NCBI GenBank assembly: GCA_964384215.1
Contig: CAYLLB010000014.1
Location: 1-64,000 of the forward strand
Length of the DNA: 64,000 bases
Origin: JAJFUV01 sp964384215
GTDB taxonomy: Bacteria > Acidobacteriota > Terriglobia > Bryobacterales > Bryobacteraceae
Reading direction: 5' to 3'
Below, piece after piece: positions 14,042-23,191 of this stretch. The notes beneath the pieces are model-generated. The model searched no databases. It was not told the DNA's origin and saw only the letters and a list, made by a program, of their open reading frames with translations. The translations under genes were made by a program, and so were the position numbers. Position 1 is the stretch's first letter. Every line of letters begins with the position of its first letter.

Positions 14042-15757
14042 TCAAGGCACCAGATAAATCAGACCCGGCTGTATCATTTCGGCGACGCTCAATCCGGCGA
14101 AGCCAGTGGTGGCGATGGAGAATCCGGCCCAGGACTGCAACGAGTGCCCGCCGAAGGGGACATCGGGATCGTTCACCATGACGCCGATGCTGCGCGCGTA
14201 GGCGGGCGTCGAAAGAAAACGCCGTGCCACGGCCAAGAAGCTTTCTACAGCGGGATTCTCCTTGGTAGTTTTGTAATAAAGAAGCACCAGCGGCAGCCCC
14301 GCGGATTTCGAATTGTCCCAGGCGTCTTCGAGCGGCCACCAGGCGCGATCGCCGATCGTCGAGAGCACGCCGCGCGGACCTTCGACGTGCAGGGCGTAGA
14401 CGCGGCGGGCTTTTTCGTGGAGCCTGGCATTCTTGGATTGCGCCAGCGCGAACAGGATGCCCTCGTGGAAGTAGTAAGTCTCCGCGTACTGGTAAGGTTC
14501 CGTGACGACGGGCACCACGGGCTTGCCGGGCGAATGCGGGTAGCCGATGGGCAGGCCGCTCGCGTCCCAGTTGTCCAGAAGGAAACTCGCGGCGCGCTCG
14601 GCCACTTCCAGGTGCCTGCGCTCGCCGGTGGAGGCGTAGAGCGCCGCGAAAGCGGCGGCTTCGGTGCCCGTGGCGACGCTGTAGATGTTGGTCTGCGGGA
14701 CGCCGCTTTCGATGCCGTTGGTGAAGCCTCCGTTAGGTTTCTGGAACTGCGCGGCGAACTCTTCGCAGTAACGCCGCAGCGCTTTTACATATGCGGATCT
14801 GCGCGGCTCATCCACGTGCCGTGCCGCGACGCCCAGCGCGGTGGCGATCGAACCAACATCCGCCATGTTCATCCAGCGCCGCGTGTAAATCTCGTGGATT
14901 TCTTCCCTGGTGAGGCGGCTGGTGGGCCTGGCGCGATACACCTGCTGGAACGCGGCGTTGGGGAGTTGCTCCTCAACCAGGCGATCGAGGATGGCGGTGG
15001 CTGCTTCCAGGTAGCGTCGTTCGCCAAAGATGCGGTAGCCGGCCATCAGGGTGCGCAGCGGGTAGGCCGTGGTGTACCAGTAGTAATTCACGTGCGTCCC
15101 AAGAGGTTCTTGGTCGCCCAGGAAGCCGTTGGGCATGCGCTTGGTGAGAAGCCACTCGCAGTAAGCCTTTAGCGCGCGCCTGGGATCGTTCACGCCGCGC
15201 TTCATCACTTCAGCGCGCGCAGGCAGTACATCGGGAGGGGCATCGGGGTAGAGACGCCGAAGCCGTGCGCCTTTGGAACCGTCGATTTCCAGCCCATTGA
15301 TGACGAAGCTCTCCTTCGGAGCGGCCACAAAGCGCAGAATCAGCACACCATGGCGGACCTTGGCGTCGAGAGTAAGGCGCTTCACTTGGCCGGGCACCGT
15401 GCGGACGTCCTTCGCTACGGACTCACCCTGCAGAAACACGGTAAACGGGCCGCAGGCGCGGTTCTTGTGCGAGAGAATCAGCGTGAGCTTGTACGAACCG
15501 CTGTCCAGGCCGACCCGGAATTCGCCCTGTTCGCCGGAGATGGCGCCGCTGAGCAGGGCGTCCTTTTCGCCGTCGATTTCGATTTCGCGGACACGGTTCA
15601 CCCAGAGAAAGCGCGGGCTGCGGTAGACGCGTGAGACGATCTGGTAGCCAGGCGCGTGCGGATGATAATCGTTGGCGAACTGGAACCGGACGATGGTTTC
15701 GGCGGCCAAGGGCAACAGGCTGCCACAAAACAGTGCTGCCACGAGTAGCGTTCTCAT
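14042..15757 (-). CDS. Exported protein with N-terminal beta-sandwich and alpha/alpha-toroid-like domain
   Basis: A 571-aa protein with a Sec signal (MRTLLVAALFCGSLLPLAAE). Residues of about 20-160 look like an all-beta carbohydrate-binding or malectin-like module (FRVGLDSGSYKLTLILSHKN, FVINGLEIDG). Residues of about 180-570 form repeated helical pairs typical of six-hairpin glycosidase, lyase or epimerase folds (YLEAATAILDRLVEEQL, YVKALRRYCEEFAAQF, HLEVAERAASFLLDNWD). I cannot assign a family or catalytic residues. The context of GH38, cyclase and ManA-like genes suggests glycan processing in the periplasm. Confidence 0.6.
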   Translation of the reverse strand: MRTLLVAALFCGSLLPLAAETIVRFQFANDYHPHAPGYQIVSRVYRSPRFLWVNRVREIEIDGEKDALLSGAISGEQGEFRVGLDSGSYKLTLILSHKNRACGPFTVFLQGESVAKDVRTVPGQVKRLTLDAKVRHGVLILRFVAAPKESFVINGLEIDGSKGARLRRLYPDAPPDVLPARAEVMKRGVNDPRRALKAYCEWLLTKRMPNGFLGDQEPLGTHVNYYWYTTAYPLRTLMAGYRIFGERRYLEAATAILDRLVEEQLPNAAFQQVYRARPTSRLTREEIHEIYTRRWMNMADVGSIATALGVAARHVDEPRRSAYVKALRRYCEEFAAQFQKPNGGFTNGIESGVPQTNIYSVATGTEAAAFAALYASTGERRHLEVAERAASFLLDNWDASGLPIGYPHSPGKPVVPVVTEPYQYAETYYFHEGILFALAQSKNARLHEKARRVYALHVEGPRGVLSTIGDRAWWPLEDAWDNSKSAGLPLVLLYYKTTKENPAVESFLAVARRFLSTPAYARSIGVMVNDPDVPFGGHSLQSWAGFSIATTGFAGLSVAEMIQPGLIYLVP

Positions 15758-15776
15758 ATGGGCGAGACATATCGTA

Positions 15777-16433
15777 TCACCGTGTGTCGCCGCAGATAGC
15801 CACCGCGCGGATGGGCGAGCCGTCGCACACCGCCAGAGGCAGCGGGAAGCCGATGAACGTGAACCGAGGCGGCAGTTGCTCCAGGTTGGCGAGCGATTCC
15901 ACGATCACGATTTGCGCGGCCGGACCGAGCAGTATCCGGTGCACTTCGAGGTCTTTCGCGCTGGGCGATGGCGTATCCATGCCCAGCAGTGCGATGCGGC
16001 GCGAGGCTATCCAACGCGCCGAGTCGAGGGTGAGCGAAGGGTGATCGGTGAAGAAATCCGCGTGCTGCCAGCGCCGGTCCCAGCCGGTGCGGAGAAGGAC
16101 TCTCGCGCCTGGCACGAACGCGTCGGCTCGCGTTTCCAGCGCATCGACGCCGATATCGGTCCGCGGCGCCATCATGCTGTGGGGAGCGAGGTCTACCAGA
16201 GACGCCTCGCCAAAGAAGCGGTCCAACGGGATGCAGTCGACCGTCATGCCGCCATCGAAGAAGTGATACGGCGCATCTAAGTGCGTCCCCAGATGCGTGG
16301 AAGCGGTGATTTCGGCGACGTTGAAGCCGGCCGACGCCAACGTGTGAAAACGCCGGATCCGGAATTCCGGGTCGCCGGGGTAGCCAGGTTGAGCGTCCAC
16401 GAGTGTGTGCGTAAGATCGATAATCTTGGCCAT
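15777..16433 (-). CDS. Cyclase / kynurenine-formamidase-like metal-dependent hydrolase
   Basis: A 218-aa enzyme of the cyclase family (PF04199 type). The metal-binding motif HLGTHLDAP holds His47, His51 and Asp53, and the opening IIDLTHTL is typical. Family members hydrolyse formyl-kynurenine, isatin or similar amide/ester rings; no tryptophan pathway gene is nearby, so the substrate is unknown. An upstream in-frame start at 16583 would overlap the divergent GH38 gene, so ATG 16433 is taken although no good ribosome site precedes it. Confidence 0.82.
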   Translation of the reverse strand: MAKIIDLTHTLVDAQPGYPGDPEFRIRRFHTLASAGFNVAEITASTHLGTHLDAPYHFFDGGMTVDCIPLDRFFGEASLVDLAPHSMMAPRTDIGVDALETRADAFVPGARVLLRTGWDRRWQHADFFTDHPSLTLDSARWIASRRIALLGMDTPSPSAKDLEVHRILLGPAAQIVIVESLANLEQLPPRFTFIGFPLPLAVCDGSPIRAVAICGDTR

Positions 16434-16468
16434 GGGGAGGATCGTGCGGCCTCGCGCTGATTCCAGTC

Positions 16469-16474
16469 TAGAAT
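16469..16474 (+). promoter_or_regulatory. Candidate -10 element of GH38, placed for a leaderless transcript
   Basis: TAGAAT ends seven bases before ATG 16482, so transcription would begin at or next to the start codon. No Shine-Dalgarno sequence lies in the gap. I see no clear -35. A leaderless mRNA is the simplest reading, but the motif is only six bases. Confidence 0.35.
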
Positions 16475-16481
16475 AGACGCT

Positions 16482-19400
16482 ATGACGATCACGCGAGGCA
16501 TATTGGCGGGCGCCGCCGCGGCGCTCCTTGCCGCCGCTTATCTCAGGGCGCCGGATGCGAAGCGGAGCGTTTCGGCCACCCAAACCAGCGATCCGAATAT
16601 CGTGTGGCGCATCGGTACGCCCGACAACTCGAACGACGAGTTCAGCAGCGGCTCGGCGCCGTCGTTCGTTTACGAGGTGGGTAAGAACGCGCCCGGCGAT
16701 TGGAAGCAGAAGCAGGACGCCGCGGACAGGAATCCGCCGGTGTACAAGATCCGCTTCGACCTGGCAGAGGTGCCTCCGGCGCCACTCTTTGCCGTCGACT
16801 GTTTCTTCTTGGGAGCGGCTCCGGGGAGCATGATCGTGGACGTCAACGGCAAGCGCGGGAGCTACAGGCTAAGGCCGGTGGCGGGCGAGAACCTGGACGA
16901 GCGGCAAGCCAACACCATCACTTTTGCGCGCGGTTTCGTGCGCGCGGCGATCCCCGTCTCCGTGCTGCGCAAGGGCGCGAACGAAATTTCGCTGTCGTTC
17001 CTGGGCGATACGGGCATCGTTAATTACGATGCGCTGTGGCTGGAGCGTGGCACCGCACCGGCGCAGGAACTGAGCGTCACGGTGGAGCCGACCATCTTCT
17101 TCAAGCAGTCCGGCGAGCAGCTCAAGGAAGTGACCGAGGTGGTGTTGCGGCACATGCAGCCGCTTGCAGTGGGCAAGCTCTCCATGAAGGTGGGCGCGGG
17201 TGCCGTGACCGGGAATGTCGCGGCGGACGGGTTCGATTTTGGCGAGCACGTGGCGCGCCTGGAAGTGCCCGCGGTGAACGCTCCGGCGCCTTACGAGCTT
17301 ACCGTTACCGGGCAAGGCGCGGCGCAACAGTTTAAGGGCGAGTTCCGTCCCGAGAAGCGCTGGAGAATCTTCGCCGGCCTCAAGATTCATAACGACATCG
17401 GTTACACCGACTTGCAGCCGCACGTGCAGGAACTCGATAACCGCAACACGGACCGCGCGCTCGAACTGATCCGCAAGTATCCGTTCTTCAAATTCAATCT
17501 TGAAACAAGCTGGCTGGTGGACAACTTCATGCGCTCGCGCGACGCCGTGCGCCGCCAGGACCTGATGAGCGCGGCGGTGGCTAACCGCATGGGTATTAAT
17601 GCGTTGTATCTGAACCTGATGAGCGGGATGTGCACGGGCGAAGAGATGTACCGCTCGATGTATTACACCAGATCGCTCGCCAAACGTTATGGCGTGCCCA
17701 TGAAGTTCGCCTGCCTGACCGACACGCCAGCGCACACTTGGTTCATGCCTTCGATGCTGGCTGAAAACGGCGTGGTTGGATTTGCCCTGGGCAGCAACCA
17801 GACACGCGGCGCGCTGTTACAGAACGGCAACCTGAACGAGGATTCGCCCTTTTGGTGGGAGGGCATCGACGGACGCCGGGTGGTGGCGTGGTTCGCCCGC
17901 AGTTACTTGCAATTGTGGCGGCTGGTGGGGGACGCGCCGTCGATCGACCGGCTGGAACGCACCGTGCCGCAGTTCCTGGCGCGCTACCGGCGCTCGAATT
18001 ACCCGGTGGACGCCGTGCTGCTCTACGGCCTTTACACCGACAACGCTGCGATACGCGACGGCGAGGTGGACATCATCAAGAAGTGGAACGACACGTACGC
18101 CTACCCCAAGATCACGCCTTCCACCGATGCCGACTATCACGAATACATCACGCGCAATTTCGGCAAGAAACTGCCGGTGTACCGCGGAGACGGTGGAGCG
18201 TACTGGGAGGATGGCTCGGCGTCCACCGCTTACGAGACGGCGATGAACCGAGCATCGCAGATCCTGCTGCCCCAGGCCGAGGCGGCCGCGGCCCTCGCTA
18301 CTGCGTTTCATCCATCAGAACTGTACCCGACAGACGAATTCCACGAAGCCTGGAAGAATCTTCTGTTCTATGACGAGCACACCTGGGGCGCGCACAACAG
18401 CATCTCGCAGCCGGACCGTAAGTTCGTAACCGCGCAGTGGGAGGTGAAGCGCAGCTTCGCGTGGCGCGCCAACTGGGCCGCTACCGACCTCGCCACACGG
18501 TCACTGAACCGCCTGGCGCAGAACATCTCGATCGAAGGGCCCACCATGTTCGTGTTCAACCTGGAGCCGCGCGCGCGCACCGGCGTGGTGGAATTCGAGC
18601 TGGATTCCAGGCGGCGGCTGGTGGACCCGGCCACCGGCGCGGCGGTTCCGGTGGAGGTGATCCGCGAGCAGCAAGGCTATCGTGTGCAAAGGTTCCTGGC
18701 GCGCGACGTGCCGGGCTTCGGCTACCGCGCCTACCGCGTGGAAGCCGTGCCGGGTAATCCCGCGCCGGCGCCGAGACCGCATCAGGACGCCTGGCAGATC
18801 GAATCCCGCTACTATCGGGTGACGTTCGACCGTCAGACCGGCGCCATCGCAAGCATCTTTGACAAGGATTTGGGCAGGGAACTGGCTGACGCCGGCGCGC
18901 CCTATACGCTGAACCAACTCTTGTACGTGAGCGGCGGGGACAAGTCACGGCTGATGTCCGCCGAGGTGCATCTGAAACCGCCGAGCTTCGATATCAGCAG
19001 ATCTTACGGCGCGAGCCTGATCGAGAACAACGGCAAGCGAATTGTAATCCGCGCGCAGGCGCGCACGGTGCCCGAAGTGGAGACGGAAGTGATGGTGTAC
19101 GACGAACTGAAGCGCATCGACATCGTCAACCGCCTGCGCAAGGAAGCAATACGGGAAAAAGAGGCCGTTTACTTTGCATTTCCCTTCTTTGTGAAACCTC
19201 CTGAGTTGGCTGTGCAGATCCAGAACGCTTGGGTGAGGCCGAACGTGGATCAACTGCCGGGCGCCTGCCGAGACTGGTTCACCACGCAGAACGTGGTGGT
19301 GGCGCGCGACAACCAGGTGGCCATCGCCTGGGCCACGCCGGACGCTCCGCTGGTGACGCTCACTGACATCAACCGCGGCCTGTGGATGAAGCACCTGAAC

Positions 19401-19928
19401 GTCACTAACGGACACATCTACAGCTATCCGATGCACAACTACTGGTTCACCAACTACAAGGCGGACCAGAGCGGCAATCACACATTCCGATACGCGATCA
19501 CCAGCGCCGCGCGGCTGAGTCCGGCCGAACTGGCGCGCTTCGACGCCGACACGCGGCGTCCGCTGATCGGTTACGCGCTCTACGACACCGGCAATGTCCG
19601 CATGACGCCGGAGAAGCGCCGCATGCCGGAAGCGAGTGGCGAGTTCTTCCGTATCGATGCGACGCATGCGACCGTGTCGGCATTTAAGCAGGCCGAGGAC
19701 GGCCGCGGCTTCATTCTGCGCCTGCAGGAGACCGGCGGCCAGAACGGCGCGGCGAAGTTCTCTTCGCCGGTGTTCCCGCTGGCGAGCGTCCAGCTTGCGA
19801 ACGGCGTAGAGGGCGCCGGTGCGCCCCTCGCCATCAAGGGCGGGGCGGTAGAGATTCCGCTGAAAGCCTGGAATTACACCACGGTGCGCATCACGTTCGC
19901 TCCGGCGCAGGCGGTCGTCAAACGATGA
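16482..19928 (+). CDS. Exported GH38-like alpha-mannosidase with N-terminal beta-sandwich
   Basis: A 1148-aa protein with an N-terminal signal or anchor segment (about 5-22, GILAGAAAALLAAAYL). Residues of about 38-195 (NIVWRIGTPDNSNDEF, then DVNGKRGSYRLRP) resemble the carbohydrate-binding domain III of family 4 rhamnogalacturonan lyases. The GH38-type catalytic domain starts near residue 300 with KIHNDIGYTD and includes SWLVDNFM and TDTPAHTW. The middle domain has DEHTWGAHNSIS, and large C-terminal beta domains follow. GH38 enzymes cleave alpha-mannosides and related linkages. The histidine-aspartate metal motif is diverged from the classical HxHxD form, so exact activity is uncertain. The stop overlaps the next gene's start by ATGA. 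Confidence 0.78.
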   Translation: MTITRGILAGAAAALLAAAYLRAPDAKRSVSATQTSDPNIVWRIGTPDNSNDEFSSGSAPSFVYEVGKNAPGDWKQKQDAADRNPPVYKIRFDLAEVPPAPLFAVDCFFLGAAPGSMIVDVNGKRGSYRLRPVAGENLDERQANTITFARGFVRAAIPVSVLRKGANEISLSFLGDTGIVNYDALWLERGTAPAQELSVTVEPTIFFKQSGEQLKEVTEVVLRHMQPLAVGKLSMKVGAGAVTGNVAADGFDFGEHVARLEVPAVNAPAPYELTVTGQGAAQQFKGEFRPEKRWRIFAGLKIHNDIGYTDLQPHVQELDNRNTDRALELIRKYPFFKFNLETSWLVDNFMRSRDAVRRQDLMSAAVANRMGINALYLNLMSGMCTGEEMYRSMYYTRSLAKRYGVPMKFACLTDTPAHTWFMPSMLAENGVVGFALGSNQTRGALLQNGNLNEDSPFWWEGIDGRRVVAWFARSYLQLWRLVGDAPSIDRLERTVPQFLARYRRSNYPVDAVLLYGLYTDNAAIRDGEVDIIKKWNDTYAYPKITPSTDADYHEYITRNFGKKLPVYRGDGGAYWEDGSASTAYETAMNRASQILLPQAEAAAALATAFHPSELYPTDEFHEAWKNLLFYDEHTWGAHNSISQPDRKFVTAQWEVKRSFAWRANWAATDLATRSLNRLAQNISIEGPTMFVFNLEPRARTGVVEFELDSRRRLVDPATGAAVPVEVIREQQGYRVQRFLARDVPGFGYRAYRVEAVPGNPAPAPRPHQDAWQIESRYYRVTFDRQTGAIASIFDKDLGRELADAGAPYTLNQLLYVSGGDKSRLMSAEVHLKPPSFDISRSYGASLIENNGKRIVIRAQARTVPEVETEVMVYDELKRIDIVNRLRKEAIREKEAVYFAFPFFVKPPELAVQIQNAWVRPNVDQLPGACRDWFTTQNVVVARDNQVAIAWATPDAPLVTLTDINRGLWMKHLNVTNGHIYSYPMHNYWFTNYKADQSGNHTFRYAITSAARLSPAELARFDADTRRPLIGYALYDTGNVRMTPEKRRMPEASGEFFRIDATHATVSAFKQAEDGRGFILRLQETGGQNGAAKFSSPVFPLASVQLANGVEGAGAPLAIKGGAVEIPLKAWNYTTVRITFAPAQAVVKR

Positions 19929-20344
19929 AAAACATGGAGGAATCGTTCCGGCTCATCGCCGAGTTCTTCGAGCGGGACCGCTTCGCCCGCGAGAACGGCA
20001 TGCACATCGTTGAATTGGGGCTGGGATCCGCCCGCGCCGAAATGACTGTCGAGCCGCGGCATATGAACGGGGTGGGCATCCTGCAAGGCGGCGCGGTCTT
20101 CACGCTCGCCGACCTGGCGTTCGCTGCCGCGTCGAATTCGCACGGCGTGGTGGCGGTGGGATCGCAGGCCGACATCACCTATTTCAAGGCAGTCCGGTCA
20201 GGCAAACTCACGGCCACCGCCGAGGAGATCTGCCGAACCCACAAGCTCTCGACCTGCCTTATCCGCGTTACGGACGAGGAAGGCAGCCTGGTGGCCCTGT
20301 TTAAAGGCCTGGCGTTTATCAAAGGAACGCCACTATTGCCGTAA
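19925..20344 (+). CDS. PaaI-type hotdog thioesterase
   Basis: A 139-aa single-hotdog protein. The core HMNGVGILQGGAVFTLADLAFAAASNS matches the PaaI family signature, in which NxxGxxxGG precedes an acidic catalytic residue (Asp in LADLAF). The family hydrolyses aryl- or acyl-CoA thioesters; tetramers are usual. It overlaps the GH38 stop by ATGA, so it is translationally coupled to it, an unusual partner. It ends 21 bases before a convergent protease gene. Confidence 0.85.
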   Translation: MKNMEESFRLIAEFFERDRFARENGMHIVELGLGSARAEMTVEPRHMNGVGILQGGAVFTLADLAFAAASNSHGVVAVGSQADITYFKAVRSGKLTATAEEICRTHKLSTCLIRVTDEEGSLVALFKGLAFIKGTPLLP

Positions 20345-20364
20345 CAGCGGGATCTATCCTGCTC

Positions 20365-21747
20365 CTACCTGATCCCCGGCGCCGTGATGGGACGCTCGAT
20401 GATGTTGGGCGCGTATTTGCGCGCGGCTTCGCGGATCTTGGCGGCGTTGCCGAGAAGGAGGAACGTCAGGCCATCGGCGCGGTAATATTTCCTCGCGGCG
20501 GCGTTGGCGGTTTCGAGCGTGACCGAGTCGATCTTGGAGAACAGATCGTCAACTTCGGCGCGGCCTAATCCATAGAGTTCCATCTCCCCAAGCACTCCGG
20601 CAAGCTGATCCGCGGTTTCCAGGTGCTGGGTCGGGTAGCCGCCCTTGATGTACGCCTTGGCGCTCGCGAGTTGCTCAGCGGTAATGCCTTTTTCACCTAG
20701 CCGCTTCAAAACGTCTAGTGCGAGATCGATGGCTTTGGCCGTGGTCTCGGTCGGCGTGAAGGTGGTGATACCTATGGAACCCGGCAGGCGCAGCGTGTCC
20801 AGGCGGCAGAGGGCTCCGTAGGTGAGGCCGGAGTTCACTCTCAGCTCGTCATTGAGCATAGAGGTGAACCGCCCGCCGAACAGCGTGTTGACGATCCAGA
20901 GCGCGATGCGGTCCGGGTGCGTACGATGGATGCCGGGTTGCCCGATCCAGAAGTAGGTCTGCGTGGCATCGGGCTTGTCGACCAGGAGCAGGCGCGGGCT
21001 TGTACTGCGGGAGGGTGGCGGCGCCGAAGCCCAAAAGTAGGTACTCCCGCCGCTCACGGCCGAGAATGCGCTGGAGAGCTTAGCTGCCATCGCGGGTTCC
21101 TCGAAATCTCCCACGGCGACGACGGTCATGTTCTTGGCCGTGTACGTGCGCCGGTGGTAGTCGATGATCGAATCGCGCGTGATACGCGCAAGCGTAAGCT
21201 CATCCGCCGGGCGGCCGTACGGATGGGCAGCACCGTAAAAGAACGCACGGAAGTAGACGCCCGCGGCCGGTTGCGGATCGTCCTTGAGCGCCCTAGCCGC
21301 GTCGATGCGCTGGGAGAGCACTTTCTTCACCTCCGGCTCGGGAAACGACGGATGCAGCACGGCGTCGGTGATCAGGTCGAGCGCGCGCGTAGTGTCGCGC
21401 GAAAGAAACTCGGTCGATACTATCGTGGCCTGTTCGTTACTGCCGGTCTGAAACGTGGCGCCGATGAAATCGGCTTCTTCGCTGAACTTGTCGGCGGTGC
21501 GCGTCGCGGTGCCGCGGCGCAGCAACTCGGCCGTCACCGACGCCAGTCCCGACATATCCGCAGGATCGGATTCCGCGCCGCCCCGAATCACTACTTCAAC
21601 GCTTGTGAGAGGCACGTCGTGCTTGGGCATCAGCACCAACACTACGCCGTTCGGAAGCGTCTGCCGCGTATAGGGAGGCAGCTTCACCTGCGCCTTCAGG
21701 GGAAGGACAAGTCCCGCCAGGACCAACCAACAGAGCGCGCGTTTCAT
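20365..21747 (-). CDS. M16-family protein lacking the zinc motif (inactive subunit)
   Basis: A 460-aa pitrilysin-like protein with a Sec signal (MKRALCWLVLAGLVLPLKAQ). Two M16 domains are present (LPNGVVLVLMPKHDVPLTSVEVVIRGG at the N-terminus; LLLVDKPDATQTYFWIGQPG in the second half). Where active members carry HxxEH this one reads MSGLASVTAELLRRGT, so it cannot bind zinc there. Such chains pair with an active partner and shape the cavity that takes peptide. Its start overlaps the stop of the active M16 gene by four bases, which supports an obligate heterodimer. Confidence 0.88.
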   Translation of the reverse strand: MKRALCWLVLAGLVLPLKAQVKLPPYTRQTLPNGVVLVLMPKHDVPLTSVEVVIRGGAESDPADMSGLASVTAELLRRGTATRTADKFSEEADFIGATFQTGSNEQATIVSTEFLSRDTTRALDLITDAVLHPSFPEPEVKKVLSQRIDAARALKDDPQPAAGVYFRAFFYGAAHPYGRPADELTLARITRDSIIDYHRRTYTAKNMTVVAVGDFEEPAMAAKLSSAFSAVSGGSTYFWASAPPPSRSTSPRLLLVDKPDATQTYFWIGQPGIHRTHPDRIALWIVNTLFGGRFTSMLNDELRVNSGLTYGALCRLDTLRLPGSIGITTFTPTETTAKAIDLALDVLKRLGEKGITAEQLASAKAYIKGGYPTQHLETADQLAGVLGEMELYGLGRAEVDDLFSKIDSVTLETANAAARKYYRADGLTFLLLGNAAKIREAARKYAPNIIERPITAPGIR

Positions 21748-23063
21748 TCCACCGCCTCCTTGCCCTTTTCGGGGATCAGCGTGGCCACGGTGCGGTTCAA
21801 CTCGCTGAAGTACCTGGCGGCCACGGCTTTGATGTCTGCCAGCGTCACTTTTTCCAGTTCCGCCTGCGCGGTGAATAGCTTGCGGTAATCTCCGAAGTAC
21901 GTCTCGTAACGGCCCAGCAGATTGGCCTTGCCGGAGATCGTCTTTAGCTCGCGGTAGAAACCCGCGGCCAGCTGATTCTTGGCCTTCTGCAGCTCTTCTG
22001 CGGTGGCGCCCTCGCGTGCGATGCGGTCGAGTTCCTCGTACAGCGCTTTCTCGGCGCGCGCCGGATCTACGCCGCTGCGAGGCTGCATGATGAAAATGAA
22101 CTCTCCCGGGTCGAGGGAGAACTCGCGCCCGGCGTTGATCGAGAGCAGGAGTTGATCCCGGTCGACCAGGCGCCGGTAGAGCCGGGAACTGCGTCCCTCG
22201 CTGAGGATCTGGTTGAGCGCTTCGATCACGTAGTGCTCTTTGCCGCCGCTGGCCGGTGTATGGTAGCAGGCCATCACCAGCGGGAGTTGTGCGGCCTTGT
22301 GCAGAGTGACGCGGCGTTCGCCGCGCTGCTCGGGCTCAACTGTACGTACGGGAGGCGGGGGCTCCTGGCGGGGAATCGGCTCCATGTACTTCTTCGCCAG
22401 TGCGACAACCTCCTCGAACGTGACGTCGCCCACCACTACCAGAGTGCAGTTGTTCGGTGCGTACCCCATGCGGAAGTGGTTCTTGAGGTCGTCCATGGTC
22501 CAGGCCTTGATGTCCGAAGCCCAGCCGACGACGGGCCAGTGATAGGGATGCGCGACGAAAGCCGCCGCCATCAGTTGTTCGTAAAGCGCGCCGAAATTGC
22601 TGTTGTCCACCGACAACCGCCGCTCGCTCGAAACCACGCCGCGCTCGCTTTCCACCATCTTGGGATCGAAGCTCAGGTCGCGAATACGGTCGGCTTCCAT
22701 GTCGAACATAAGTTCCAGCATGGTGCGCGGCAGGAAGTCCGTGTAAACGGTGATATCGCGGGAGGTGTACGCGTTGTTGTTGCCGCCGTTCTTCTCCATC
22801 ACGATGTCGAACTGCTTGGGTCCGTACTTTTTCGCGCCGTTGAACATCATGTGCTCGAAAAAGTGCGACAAGCCGGTGGCGCCCGTCCTTTCATTTCGCG
22901 AGCCGACACGGAAGAAGAAGTACAGCGAAACGTTGGGGATGTCGTGGTCCTCCTGGACCAGGATTTTCATGCCGTTGCCCAGCGTGTGCGTCTTCACGTC
23001 GATGGGCTGTGCGGCCAAGAGCGGCGCGCACAAGAGCGCCGCGGCGATTCCAGCGAGCTTCAT
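21744..23063 (-). CDS. M16-family zinc metalloprotease (active subunit)
   Basis: A 439-aa exported pitrilysin-like peptidase. After the signal peptide (MKLAGIAAALLCAPLLAAQ), the inverted zinc motif HFFEH is at 67-71 in ATGLSHFFEHMMFNG. The downstream glutamate lies in the ESERGVVSSERR stretch, as in M16B enzymes. It cleaves peptides or misfolded proteins in the periplasm. It is the first gene of a two-gene unit with the inactive partner. A 128-base gap separates it from the divergent rubrerythrin gene. Confidence 0.92.
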   Translation of the reverse strand: MKLAGIAAALLCAPLLAAQPIDVKTHTLGNGMKILVQEDHDIPNVSLYFFFRVGSRNERTGATGLSHFFEHMMFNGAKKYGPKQFDIVMEKNGGNNNAYTSRDITVYTDFLPRTMLELMFDMEADRIRDLSFDPKMVESERGVVSSERRLSVDNSNFGALYEQLMAAAFVAHPYHWPVVGWASDIKAWTMDDLKNHFRMGYAPNNCTLVVVGDVTFEEVVALAKKYMEPIPRQEPPPPVRTVEPEQRGERRVTLHKAAQLPLVMACYHTPASGGKEHYVIEALNQILSEGRSSRLYRRLVDRDQLLLSINAGREFSLDPGEFIFIMQPRSGVDPARAEKALYEELDRIAREGATAEELQKAKNQLAAGFYRELKTISGKANLLGRYETYFGDYRKLFTAQAELEKVTLADIKAVAARYFSELNRTVATLIPEKGKEAVE

Positions 23064-23130
23064 GAGAATTACGGTAGCAGAATTCGCGTCTGCAACGTCT
23101 CCGGGGTCGCGTGTGCTATCCTTTTCGTTC

Positions 23131-23155
23131 CCGAACGCCGAATGGTAGCGTTCGG
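23131..23155. promoter_or_regulatory. Inverted repeat in the rubrerythrin/M16 divergent region
   Basis: CCGAACGC (23131-23138) and GCGTTCGG (23148-23155) form a perfect eight-base repeat around a nine-base centre, 37 bases before the rubrerythrin ATG. It could be an operator for a dimeric regulator or a leader hairpin. No regulator is identified. Confidence 0.4.
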
Positions 23156-23191
23156 CTTCGCAATATCAATGGCTGATAGAGGAGATATAAG

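Noticed and set aside
20365..21747. Zinc protease activity of the second M16 protein
   Set aside because: The HxxEH motif is replaced by ASVTAELL, so it cannot coordinate zinc at the usual site.
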